In this document: in pieces, positions 18,292 through 26,209 of the stretch | Position numbering within the stretch: position 1 is the stretch's first letter | Layout: each line of letters opens with the position of its first letter | From: Pirellulales bacterium | GTDB lineage: Bacteria; Planctomycetota; Planctomycetia; Pirellulales; JAICIG01 | Direction: 5' to 3' | NCBI GenBank assembly: GCA_025924495.1 | Contig: JAICIG010000002.1 | Span: 1 to 53,014, forward strand | Length of the DNA: 53,014 nt | Notes under the pieces: generated by a model | Database searches by the model: none | The model's input: the letters and a program-made list of their open reading frames with translations, nothing else | What the model was told of the DNA's origin: nothing | Position numbers and translations under genes: made by a program

Positions 18292-18311
18292 TAGGGGGCT
18301 GACGCCCCCCG
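18292..18311. repeat. REP-like palindrome GGGGGC-tgac-GCCCCC
   Basis: A perfect 6-bp inverted repeat with a 4-base loop (18294-18299 and 18304-18309) sits between the ferredoxin and GcvH-like genes. The complementary strand reads AGGCGAGCGGGGGGCGTCAG followed by CCCCCT, nearly the same as 45947-45972. It looks like one copy of a dispersed intergenic palindrome. Confidence 0.65.
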
Positions 18312-18345
18312 CTCGCCTAGGGAACTTTGGCAGCACACGGTTCTG

Positions 18346-18810
18346 CTAACTTTCGTTGATCTGGCCCTTGATGGTTCGCTCGGCGATGGCCCAACTGGCG
18401 GTCAGATGGACCAGGTAATCCTCGGGCGACAGCAGAGCATCTCCCGGGCCTTCCATGGCGAACAACCAGCCGTTGCCGTAAGGGTCTACGTTAATGCCTG
18501 AAGGGTCGGAGAGCAAGTTTTCGTTGAATTCAACCAGCCGGCCGGCCATCGGAGCATAGAGTTCGCTTTCGGCCTTCGAGCTTTCGATGGCCCCGATGGC
18601 CTGCTTCTCCCGCAGCGCCGCGCCGGCGTCAACCGACCATTCGAGAAAATAGACGTCCTGCAGCAATCGCACGGCGTAGGCCGAAAAGCCGAAGCGGAAG
18701 CGATTGCCGGCGCCGTCCAACTGGGCCCACATGTGGTTTTTAGCGTAGCGGCGATCGACCGGGAACCGAGCGGCGAACTGGCCCATCATGAAGACCAGTT
18801 CCTGGCTCAT
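18346..18810 (-). CDS. glycine-cleavage-H-like lipoyl carrier protein
   Basis: 154 residues from the ATG that overlaps the radical SAM stop by four bases (ATGA). The lipoyl-domain hairpin is visible: AIGAIESSKAESELYAPMAG, with K79 as the lysine expected to carry lipoate, preceded by NHMWAQLDG and FGFSAYAVRLLQDV. H-proteins shuttle an aminomethyl group between the glycine-cleavage proteins, but related lipoate-binding proteins serve other enzymes. No gcvP or gcvT is nearby. Tight coupling to a HemN-like radical SAM gene and a ferredoxin gene suggests a different, linked role. Confidence 0.85.
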   Translation of the reverse strand: MSQELVFMMGQFAARFPVDRRYAKNHMWAQLDGAGNRFRFGFSAYAVRLLQDVYFLEWSVDAGAALREKQAIGAIESSKAESELYAPMAGRLVEFNENLLSDPSGINVDPYGNGWLFAMEGPGDALLSPEDYLVHLTASWAIAERTIKGQINES

Positions 18811-20108
18811 GTATAGCGCACTCCCTGGTGCTCGGGCTCGAAGAAGGCCGGCAGCAAAGCGTCGACTCGCAGCAGACCTGCGCGGCTGAGCGTCACTTGA
18901 TCGCCATCGATCGAGAGGTAGCCGTCGCCGGCGTATTCCTGCCAGACGTCGCGCCATTCATCGAGCACTTCGACGCCGAACTTGCCGCGGAAGTAATCCG
19001 CATCGATGCCGCCGGTCTTGAGTTGCAAGATCATCTCGCGCACTAGCAGTTGATGCGGCGTCGGCCGCATGCCGCGGTACAAGGGCAACTCGCCGCGCTC
19101 GAGCGTTTCCAGGTAGTTGCCCCACTCGGGCAAATTCTGGTAGTGCACGCCCGACACATGGCCGAAGCTGGCAACTCCGGTAGCCAGCAAGTCGCTGCCG
19201 CGCCACAGATTGTCACGATAGCTGAAGTTCACCTTCTGCTTGTTCTTGACCAGCGTGTAAGCGCTGGAGACTTTGTAGCCCGCCGCCTGCAACTCATCGT
19301 AGGCGAAATTTAGCCAGTCGCGCTTCGTCGGCCAATCGGCGACCGGAGTTTCGATCTGATTGCCGAGAATGTCTTTGGAGTAAACCGTATTGAACGGCAG
19401 TTCCATCTGGTAAATCGTGACGCTGTCGGGCGAGAGCTGGATGGTGCGGCGAATGTTATCACGCCAGTTTTCCCAGGTCTCGCCGACCATGCCGCTAATC
19501 AGGTCGATGTTGACATTCGGGAAGTCCAAGGCCTTGATCCAATCCCAAGCCTTGTAGATCTCGCCCGACAGGTGAGCGCGGCCATTTTCCTCGAGCACGG
19601 CGTCGCTGAAATTCTCGACTCCCAAACTGAGCCGCGTGACGCCGAGTTCCTTAAGCGTCGCCAACTTGGGCTGAGAGAGGGTGCCGGGCTCGCACTCGAA
19701 CGTGACTTCTTCGGCTTTGTCCCAATTGATATTCGCCCGCAGCCGATCGACCAACGACGTGAGCTGCTTGGCACTCAAGAACGAAGGCGTGCCGCCGCCG
19801 AAGTAAACGAAGCGAAACGGCCGCCCGCCCATGACTGGCAAACGACTGACGAGTTCGATCTCGCGCGATAGCGCCGACACATAACGTTCGACATCGCCCG
19901 CATTCTTGTCGGTGTAGACGCGGAAGTAGCAGAATTTGCAGCGCTTGCGGCAGAACGGCACGTGCAGATAGAGGCCCAGTGGCACGTCGTTTGGAGGACT
20001 TTCCAGCGCCGAACGAACCTCGCTCAGCGCCTCGGCAGACCAGAGCGAGAACGGCGGATAGTTGGCAATGAAGTAACTGCCGACTTCGGTTTTTGTGCTT
20101 TCAGACAT
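18807..20108 (-). CDS. HemN/HemW-like radical SAM protein
   Basis: 433 residues. The coproporphyrinogen-oxidase-type radical SAM start is LGLYLHVPFCRKRCKFCYFR with C53, C57 and C60. It continues with FVYFGGGTPSFLSAKQL, ECEPGTLSQPKLATLKELG, RLSLGVENF and NVNIDLISGMVGET. Many members of this family are not true coproporphyrinogen dehydrogenases; HemW acts in heme handling and others as methyltransferases. Here the third position after the cluster is YF instead of the more common F. The start is directly preceded by a GTAGGTAGTAG-type repeat, and no clear ribosome site was seen. It heads a three-gene run with the lipoyl carrier and ferredoxin genes. Confidence 0.87.
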   Translation of the reverse strand: MSESTKTEVGSYFIANYPPFSLWSAEALSEVRSALESPPNDVPLGLYLHVPFCRKRCKFCYFRVYTDKNAGDVERYVSALSREIELVSRLPVMGGRPFRFVYFGGGTPSFLSAKQLTSLVDRLRANINWDKAEEVTFECEPGTLSQPKLATLKELGVTRLSLGVENFSDAVLEENGRAHLSGEIYKAWDWIKALDFPNVNIDLISGMVGETWENWRDNIRRTIQLSPDSVTIYQMELPFNTVYSKDILGNQIETPVADWPTKRDWLNFAYDELQAAGYKVSSAYTLVKNKQKVNFSYRDNLWRGSDLLATGVASFGHVSGVHYQNLPEWGNYLETLERGELPLYRGMRPTPHQLLVREMILQLKTGGIDADYFRGKFGVEVLDEWRDVWQEYAGDGYLSIDGDQVTLSRAGLLRVDALLPAFFEPEHQGVRYT

Positions 20109-20250
20109 TGAGAAGTAGGTAGTAGATGGTAGGTGGCATATAGGGTGGTCGATGGTCGAGGCCGGCGATTAGGTGAAAAAAATCGAAAGTCGCAAGTCTG
20201 TCGTTGGAGTCTCCGTTATGACTATGCCCGGACATTCCCACGCCTACCGC

Positions 20251-21465
20251 CTACTTCCTACCGCCTGCCTCGCCGAAACAGTACAAGTCGCCCGCGTCGT
20301 TGCCGATGACGAGCCGCCCGGCCGCGACGGCCGGAGATGCGGGAAAGCCGCCGCCCGCCTCGTATTCCCAAGTTTGCTCGCCAGTTTTCAGATCCAAGCC
20401 TACCAGCCGGCCATTGCTTGTGCCGACGTAGGCGCGTTTTCCGACGATGACTGGCGACGAGTCAACGACGGCGCGCACCGGCATGCTCCAGACTTCATCC
20501 CCCGTCTTCGCATCGAGCGCGTGAACGGCGCGATCTTTGCCGCCGAAAACAACCACCCCTGCGGCCACGGCGGCCGAGGAGAGCAGCGGACTCTTTCGCT
20601 TCGGTTCATAGCTCCATACGATCTTTTGGGCCTTCCAATCGACGCAGAAAAAACGGCCGCCTTGCGTGCCAAAGTAAACCAGGTCTCCAACCGCCGCCGG
20701 AGTGCTGAGCGTAGGATCCTTGATGTCGATTTGCACAATCGCCTGCCCGTTGTCCAGATCGATGATATGCAATTTGCCGTCGCAACCTGCCAGAAAGCAA
20801 CGGTTCTCCGCTACGGCGGGAGAACACTGGATCATGTTGTCGATCGTGTACTTCCAAGCCAGCTTCCCTTCGCTGGCCGAGAGGCAATACAACCCGCCAT
20901 CCTGTGATGCAAAGAGAACTTTATCCTGATAAAAATTGGCGCCCGCGTTGATTTCGGCGTTACTTTCCACGCTCCATTTTTCTTTACCGCTCGCGGCGTC
21001 GAGCGCGTAAAACTTGCCGTCGGTATCGCCGACGTAGACGACTCCGTCGCGGACCGCCGCCGCCGCCTTAAAGCCAAGCTCCGTGTGGAACTTCCACTTT
21101 TCTTTACCGGTCGACAACTCGAGCGCATAGAGATTGCCGTCGAAGCTACCGACATAGACCACGTCGTCGACGATCGTCGCCGTGGCGTCGAAGGCGCCGT
21201 CCTTGAACGACTTTTTCCAGATCACTTGCAACTTGTCGGGCAGGGCGCCGCCGGCCACGCCATTGCAAGCTGCATCGCCGCGAAAAGTTGGCCATTGCCG
21301 GGCAGCCGCAGTATCTGCCGACTGACAGCGAGTGACCGTGAATAACACCGCTGCCAGGCACAACGCGGACTGAAACAGCGGAATTCTGGAAAGAACGCCG
21401 CCGTTCGCCAATGGCCGCGCACGATCCTGCGTCTTTCCCGATTTCACGTTGTTGCCGTCTTCCAT
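20251..21465 (-). CDS. exported PQQ-like beta-propeller repeat protein
   Basis: 404 residues from the ATG complementary to 21463-21465, supported by GAGGAG eight bases upstream. A positively charged N-terminus and a hydrophobic stretch (LFQSALCLAAVLFTVT) suggest export. The body is about seven repeats of the type VVYVGSxDGxLYALDxxTGxExW, the BamB/PQQ propeller pattern. Such proteins in planctomycetes are abundant and are thought to bind ligands or partners outside the membrane. No catalytic residues are evident. The stop lies 142 bases before the radical SAM gene on the same strand. Confidence 0.85.
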   Translation of the reverse strand: MEDGNNVKSGKTQDRARPLANGGVLSRIPLFQSALCLAAVLFTVTRCQSADTAAARQWPTFRGDAACNGVAGGALPDKLQVIWKKSFKDGAFDATATIVDDVVYVGSFDGNLYALELSTGKEKWKFHTELGFKAAAAVRDGVVYVGDTDGKFYALDAASGKEKWSVESNAEINAGANFYQDKVLFASQDGGLYCLSASEGKLAWKYTIDNMIQCSPAVAENRCFLAGCDGKLHIIDLDNGQAIVQIDIKDPTLSTPAAVGDLVYFGTQGGRFFCVDWKAQKIVWSYEPKRKSPLLSSAAVAAGVVVFGGKDRAVHALDAKTGDEVWSMPVRAVVDSSPVIVGKRAYVGTSNGRLVGLDLKTGEQTWEYEAGGGFPASPAVAAGRLVIGNDAGDLYCFGEAGGRK

Positions 21466-21518
21466 TTCTTCATCTCCTCGACGCGCCATCGGGCTGCGCA
21501 TAAACGGACGACATGGCG

Positions 21519-22673
21519 TTAGTAAGCTGCGTGATAGAGCGACAACAATTCCTCAGGTCCGACCTTGCGCGGATTGAACGTGCCCGTCCATTGCTTGGCG
21601 GCATCGGCCGCCAGTTCAGGCAGCTTCTGTTTCTCGACGCCGCACTGCGAGAGCCGGGCGGGCAGACCGGCCTCGTGCGCCAAACGCCCAACCACCTCGG
21701 CAAGCGTTTCCGAGGCGCGCGGCCGGTGGGCGGCGCCGTTCACGCCCGGCACATATTCTAACAGCTCGCGGTACCACGGATCGAATTCGACGCCGTTGAA
21801 CCGAATGACGTGCGGCAACATCAGGCCGATGGCCTGGCCATGCACGATGCCGTAATGGGTCGTGAGCGGATTGGCCAGAGCGTGCGTGGCGCCGAGCATC
21901 GAATTCTCGATCGCCAAACCGGCGAAGCAAGCGCCTAAAAGCATGCCGCCGCGAGCGTCAAGGTTTGCCGGCTCGGCCAACACCCGGCCAAAGTTCTCGG
22001 CCAGCAATTGCCACGACTCGCGGCTGAAGGCCAGCGACACCGGATTGCGCTTGTTGGTGACGTAAGTTTCTAAGGCATGCGCAATCGCGTCGATTCCAGT
22101 CAACGCGGTGACGCGAGGAGGCTGAGTCACGGTCAGCGTGGGATCGAGGATGGCGACGCGGAAAGAGGCCTTTTTGTCGCCGCAGGCCATTTTGACGTGC
22201 GTTTCGGCGTCGGAGATCAAGGCGAACGACTGCGTTTCGCTACCGGTGCCGGCCGTCGTCGGAATGGCGATCATCGGTAACATGGGGCGAACCGCCTTGC
22301 CGACCCCCCAGTAGTCCCGCATCCGCCCGCCGCCGGTGTACACGAAGTTGATTCCTTTGGCGCAGTCCATGGAGCTGCCGCCACCCAGGCCGACGAGCAA
22401 TTCGGGGTCGTAGCGTCGCGCTAGCGCGACGCCGGCCTCGACGTTCTCGGTCGTGGGATTCTCGTGGACGCCATCGAACAGATGCGTCTCGATGCCCGCC
22501 TTGCGAAGCGCCGTTAAGCCGCGCTCGGCATGTCCCGCGGCGATGATGCCCGGATCGCTGATCACCAGCGCCCTGCGCACCCCTAACTCGCCCGCCAAAT
22601 CGCCGAGCGAATCGACCCGATTGGGGCCGTAGACGATTCGGGTGCGGGGTTGAAAGTCGAACGGAGTCATCAA
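21519..22673 (-). CDS. iron-containing alcohol dehydrogenase
   Basis: 384 residues, normal for the group III family. The NAD-binding GGGSSMDCAKGINF and the metal-site motifs are present: DAIAHALETYV (Asp and His) and GATHALANPLTTHYGIVHGQAIG (two His). It interconverts an alcohol and an aldehyde with a nicotinamide cofactor. It is the last gene of a minus-strand set with an aldehyde dehydrogenase and an acyl-adenylating ligase, so it may finish reduction of an acid to an alcohol or start the reverse oxidation. ATG at 22671 or 22668 (MMTPF) are both possible. Confidence 0.93.
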   Translation of the reverse strand: MMTPFDFQPRTRIVYGPNRVDSLGDLAGELGVRRALVISDPGIIAAGHAERGLTALRKAGIETHLFDGVHENPTTENVEAGVALARRYDPELLVGLGGGSSMDCAKGINFVYTGGGRMRDYWGVGKAVRPMLPMIAIPTTAGTGSETQSFALISDAETHVKMACGDKKASFRVAILDPTLTVTQPPRVTALTGIDAIAHALETYVTNKRNPVSLAFSRESWQLLAENFGRVLAEPANLDARGGMLLGACFAGLAIENSMLGATHALANPLTTHYGIVHGQAIGLMLPHVIRFNGVEFDPWYRELLEYVPGVNGAAHRPRASETLAEVVGRLAHEAGLPARLSQCGVEKQKLPELAADAAKQWTGTFNPRKVGPEELLSLYHAAY

Positions 22674-22835
22674 CTCAGGCGCAGGGGTGCATGAACCTCG
22701 GTCGGCGGGGGGCCGATCTTCTGTATCTCAGGCGCCATGCCAGCGCTGGAGCAACGTTGCTCCAGCAGGCTGTCGCCTACTAAACCTGCCCGTTCCGACG
22801 CGCGGCTGGCGCGGGCAGGCGGTCCCGGAATGTAA
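22674..22835. repeat. intergenic region with palindromes
   Basis: A perfect 22-base palindrome with arms GCTGGAGCAAC and GTTGCTCCAGC occupies 22745-22766. Just after it an 8-bp inverted repeat, CCTGCCCG at 22785-22792 and CGGGCAGG at 22812-22819, encloses a further CGCG pairing. The region separates the alcohol and aldehyde dehydrogenase genes of one strand. It could be an intergenic repeat, an operator or an mRNA-processing hairpin. No T-run follows, so it is not a clear terminator. Confidence 0.6.
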
Positions 22836-24284
22836 TTATCTGGCCGCGGCTGCGACGGGCAATCGCTCGGGGGTGAGCTGGTAAGCGCGTGCACGGAACA
22901 GGAATTCTACGATGTTGCCCTCGTGCGGCTGCAGCCAATCCAGCTTGATCGTCGGGATAGCGCCGATATTCAACCGATCAATGTGCGTCGCATCGGTTAA
23001 CGCCTGCTGAAACGCCTTGTCCTCGGTGATTGCAGTGCAGACGAGGGTGGGGCCGATCGACTCGAGCATTTTCTCCTGCGGGCATTTGACTACCGTGACA
23101 AACGGAAACATGTACTCCTTCTTGGCGATGGCATTCGTCGGCGATTCACAGTGAACAACGACCGGTCGCAAGTAGGCGCAGCGTTCCAGTTCGATCAAAC
23201 GCGGACCATAGTCGGCCGTTGCATGTTTGACGCCGCTCTCGTTGAGATCGGCTTCGATCATCTTCCACACGCTTTGAGCCACGCCCGGGACCGTGAAGGC
23301 GGCCAGGCCCGCATTCGGATCTTCCGGAGGCAATGCTTCGACGGGGCCAATTTTCTCAGCCAACGCTTGAGCAATTTCTTCGGTGTGCCGCGAAGCCCAC
23401 ACGCCGGAGCAGTTGATACATCCGCGGCCGCTATTCAGGTAGACGCTATCGGCAATCAGGTTGATGTACTGCTCCCAATTGTCGACCACATCGTCGCCAA
23501 GCAAAATCTTGCTGAATCCGGGGCCGTGCGCCTGCACCCGTGGATTGCCTTTGTAACGCTCCACTGTCGGCGTGCCGCCAAAGATCATGCTGCGCTCGCA
23601 ATTGGCCAGCACGGCGGCGCCCACGTCGGCCCCGCCGGGATAGATCGAGATCGCTTCGCGCGGAATGCCGGCTTCGTAGAATGCCGCCGCCATGCGGTAC
23701 GGCGTCCATGGTTCTTGCGGGCCCGGCTTAAGCACTAAGCCAATTTGCATGGGAATCACCGGCAGCCAGAGGGTGTGCACGCCCGGCGAATTCGAGGGAA
23801 GCACCAATCCGAGCACCGGCGATTGCGCCTGATAGCTGACGACCACGCCGCGGTTCTCCATGCCATAACCGCGACTGAGAATCGACAGATCGAGCCCGCG
23901 CGTCAAAGCGTCGAGCATTTGATCCATGTGCGTCAGCACGAAGTAGTTCTTCTGCATGTTGCCGCGGCACATATGGACCGGCAATCCGGTCGAGGCCGAC
24001 TGGCAGCGGGCGAAGTCTTCCGGCGTCTGCGTGCCGTCGCCCACCGGCAACGTCCCATTGAGGTACAAGTCCGCGGCTTTCTTGGTCCGCTCGATGAGCT
24101 CATCGCAAGGGATGTCGCGGAGCACGTCGCGCGCGCGCTGGGCAAAACGCATATCACGCTGCAAGAGGCCGGCGTTCGCCTGGCTGACCTTGGCGATCGG
24201 TTCGCCGGTGATGAAGTGCGTAACCGTATCGGTTTCCAACGATTCATACGGCTTGCCCCAGCGTAGGGCCGGAATGTTGAGCAC
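22836..24284 (-). CDS. aldehyde dehydrogenase-family protein (acyl reductase or aldehyde oxidoreductase)
   Basis: 482 residues. The aldehyde dehydrogenase fold is recognised by VLGLVLPSNSPGVHTLWLPVIPM, KPGPQEPWTPYRMAAAFYEAGIP, the IFGGTPTV nucleotide loop and the cysteine motif SVYLNSGRGCINCSGVWASRH, where the first Cys fits the catalytic position. It lies between an acyl-adenylating ligase and an iron alcohol dehydrogenase. It could therefore reduce an activated acyl group (as LuxC-type proteins do) or oxidise an aldehyde. Direction and substrate are not shown by the sequence. Confidence 0.85.
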   Translation of the reverse strand: MLNIPALRWGKPYESLETDTVTHFITGEPIAKVSQANAGLLQRDMRFAQRARDVLRDIPCDELIERTKKAADLYLNGTLPVGDGTQTPEDFARCQSASTGLPVHMCRGNMQKNYFVLTHMDQMLDALTRGLDLSILSRGYGMENRGVVVSYQAQSPVLGLVLPSNSPGVHTLWLPVIPMQIGLVLKPGPQEPWTPYRMAAAFYEAGIPREAISIYPGGADVGAAVLANCERSMIFGGTPTVERYKGNPRVQAHGPGFSKILLGDDVVDNWEQYINLIADSVYLNSGRGCINCSGVWASRHTEEIAQALAEKIGPVEALPPEDPNAGLAAFTVPGVAQSVWKMIEADLNESGVKHATADYGPRLIELERCAYLRPVVVHCESPTNAIAKKEYMFPFVTVVKCPQEKMLESIGPTLVCTAITEDKAFQQALTDATHIDRLNIGAIPTIKLDWLQPHEGNIVEFLFRARAYQLTPERLPVAAAAR

Positions 24285-24302
24285 GCGTAGACCTCCAGAG
24301 GA

Positions 24303-24380
24303 AAGTCAGAATTCGGAGGTCGGAAATCGGAAACCCGGAATGCAGTTCAATACTCTGCTTCCGACTTCCGACCTCCGACT
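24303..24380. repeat. long imperfect inverted repeat (CGGAGGTCGGAA family)
   Basis: TCGGAGGTCGGAAATCGGAA at 24313-24332 pairs with TTCCGACTTCCGACCTCCGA at 24359-24378, 19 of 20 positions, over a 26-base loop. It lies exactly between the stop of the ligase gene and the start of the dehydrogenase gene. The left arm with its 3' extension is also found, nearly unchanged, at 45906-45935. Confidence 0.75.
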
Positions 24381-25496
24381 TTAGTAAACGCCCACCGTCG
24401 TGGCTTCGGCCAATTCGTGGAAAGGCCGCACGCCGCTGACGCCGTCCCAGGGATATTTCTCGTAAGGCGGCTCGCGCTCCCCTTCGTCGCGTTCGAGAAA
24501 GCCAGGAACGAAGAACTCTTTGGTCATCGTCGTCAGCTTGACGCGGCCCGTGCCGCCATAGCTGACCGTTTGGTTCGAGTCGCTAAACTCGACCACTTCA
24601 GCCACTGCCCGGGGTTGCGGCGCATAGTAGCTGATTTTGTAGTTCTCGGCCGCAGTCACCGGTTTCGAGCAAGCCAAGCCCATCAGCGTATTGCCATAGG
24701 TCGGCGTCATGTAAACGCCTTCGAGGAACTCCTCGGTGGCGAATCGAGTCCACTGCGGCGTGAATTCGGTGCCGCCGGAGAAGATGCCGGTGATGCCGGC
24801 CTTCCGGATGCTCGACCCGCGTTTTTCCAGCTCCAATGCCAGCGCTTCGAGCAATTTGGGCGTGGTGAACATACAGCGGATATCATGACCGGCGCCTAAA
24901 ATTGTAATTGCCTGGTCGATGCAGTGCTGCTTGTAGGCTTCGAGGTGCTCCATCCATCCTTTTTTGATCAGCTTGACCACCCAGCGAGGATCGAGATCGA
25001 CGCAAAAGCAAATCCCGCCCCGGTATTGCGCCAGGTGTTCGACGGCCAAACGTAGCCGCCGCGGACCCGAAGGTCCGAGCATCAGCCAGTTCGAGCCCTT
25101 GGGAAAGTATTCGTCGGGGAGCGTATGGCTGAACAACTCGTAGTCGGTGCGGAAATCATCGATGGCGATGCGGCTTTTGGGAACGCCCGTCGTGCCGCCG
25201 GTTTCGAACACATAGATCGGCTTATCAGCGTAGGCTTTCGGCACCCAGCGTCGCACCGGGCCGCCGCGCAGCCATTCATCTTCAAACGGCGGAAACTTCT
25301 TAACGTCGTCGTAGCACTTGACTTCTTTGAGCGGATCGAACTTCAGCTTCGAAGCGTATTCCAACCAAAATGGACAACCGGTCGACCGGTGAAAGTGCCA
25401 TTGCACGATTTCATAGGCATGGGCGTCCAACTTTTCGCGGGCCGCCTTGACCTTCGCGGACAGTTCGGGAGCTACCGCGGACTCGCTAATGCTCAT
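24381..25496 (-). CDS. acyl-adenylating ligase (ANL superfamily, phenylacetate-CoA-ligase/LuxE-like)
   Basis: 371 residues from an ATG with AGGAG seven bases upstream. The phosphate-loop of the adenylating superfamily is ETGGTTGVPKSRI near residue 98. Later motifs are IFSGGTEFTPQWTRF and a TPTYGNTLMG segment at the usual substrate-pocket position, with YGGTGRVKLT further on. The short C-terminus resembles LuxE or phenylacetate-CoA ligases rather than long acyl-CoA synthetases. It should activate a carboxylic acid as an acyl-AMP. Next to it lie an aldehyde dehydrogenase and an alcohol dehydrogenase, the set expected for acid-to-alcohol reduction. Confidence 0.8.
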   Translation of the reverse strand: MSISESAVAPELSAKVKAAREKLDAHAYEIVQWHFHRSTGCPFWLEYASKLKFDPLKEVKCYDDVKKFPPFEDEWLRGGPVRRWVPKAYADKPIYVFETGGTTGVPKSRIAIDDFRTDYELFSHTLPDEYFPKGSNWLMLGPSGPRRLRLAVEHLAQYRGGICFCVDLDPRWVVKLIKKGWMEHLEAYKQHCIDQAITILGAGHDIRCMFTTPKLLEALALELEKRGSSIRKAGITGIFSGGTEFTPQWTRFATEEFLEGVYMTPTYGNTLMGLACSKPVTAAENYKISYYAPQPRAVAEVVEFSDSNQTVSYGGTGRVKLTTMTKEFFVPGFLERDEGEREPPYEKYPWDGVSGVRPFHELAEATTVGVY

Positions 25497-25742
25497 GTGA
25501 ACTCCTGGGCGGGAAACCTTAAACCGGCGGGACGACCAACGCCCGGCTTGGGGACGTCGGGTGAGCGCTCGCTTGCTGTGACAAATCAGCGCTTGGTCGC
25601 CTCTTCAACTTAACCGACGCCGGACTGCAAAACAACCGTTTCAGGCGATTTGCGCAAGCTGGCGACAGGCCGCCGAGCCGATTTTTCGCGGCGCCCAAAA
25701 GAGGCAGGTATCGCAGAATAAACCGCTGAGACGAGCATTTAT

Positions 25743-26063
25743 TCAATGGCCGGAAGTCAGCTTCAGGCCGATGACGCCGAGAATGACCAACATCATGCAA
25801 GCCAATCGAGCGGGGGCCGTTGACTCGGCAAACAACGCCATGCCAAGCAGGGCCGTGCCAACCGCCCCGATTCCCGTCCAAATGGCATAGCCGGTCCCGA
25901 TCGGAATCGTTCTTACGGCTTGCGCCAGGCAAAAAAAGCTGGCAATCATCGTGACGATTGTCAGCGCACTGGGCCCTAGCCGACTGAAGCCGTCGGAGTA
26001 CTTCAAGCCGATCGCCCACAGAACTTCCAAGACGCCGGCTACAATCAGATAGAGCCAAGCCAT
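25743..26063 (-). CDS. small multidrug resistance family exporter, Gdx/SugE-like
   Basis: 106 residues with four membrane segments, the size of the SMR family. The essential glutamate is E13 in VAGVLEVLWAIGLKYSDGF; the WAIGLKYS sequence is characteristic of the guanidinium-exporting SugE/Gdx group rather than EmrE. The second segment region IGTGYAIWTGIGAVGTALLGM is also typical. The start was chosen at the ATG complementary to 26061-26063; upstream residues in the open frame do not look coding. GGGGAG lies about ten bases upstream. It works as a dimer in the inner membrane, exchanging a cation for protons. Only one subunit gene is seen. Confidence 0.9.
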   Translation of the reverse strand: MAWLYLIVAGVLEVLWAIGLKYSDGFSRLGPSALTIVTMIASFFCLAQAVRTIPIGTGYAIWTGIGAVGTALLGMALFAESTAPARLACMMLVILGVIGLKLTSGH

Positions 26064-26209
26064 TGCGGTCTTCTCCCCAGCATGATTGTTCATGACGCTG
26101 CGGGGCATTCCGCCGACCGACCAGCCCGCTGGCTTTGTTGCGCCATAGGCGCGGAACTCCAGCCAGGTAACATTATTGTAGTTTTGCCCGCCTGTCAGGG
26201 AAGCGGGCC

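Noticed and set aside
20173..20907. Plus-strand open frame of 244 codons
   Set aside because: It lies opposite the propeller gene, which has clear repeats and a ribosome site.
23151..23738. Plus-strand open frame of 195 codons
   Set aside because: It is the complement of the aldehyde dehydrogenase gene and has no recognisable motif.
24303..24380. Intrinsic terminator after the ligase gene
   Set aside because: The loop is 26 bases and there is no T-run on the transcribed strand; the same sequence recurs elsewhere as a repeat.
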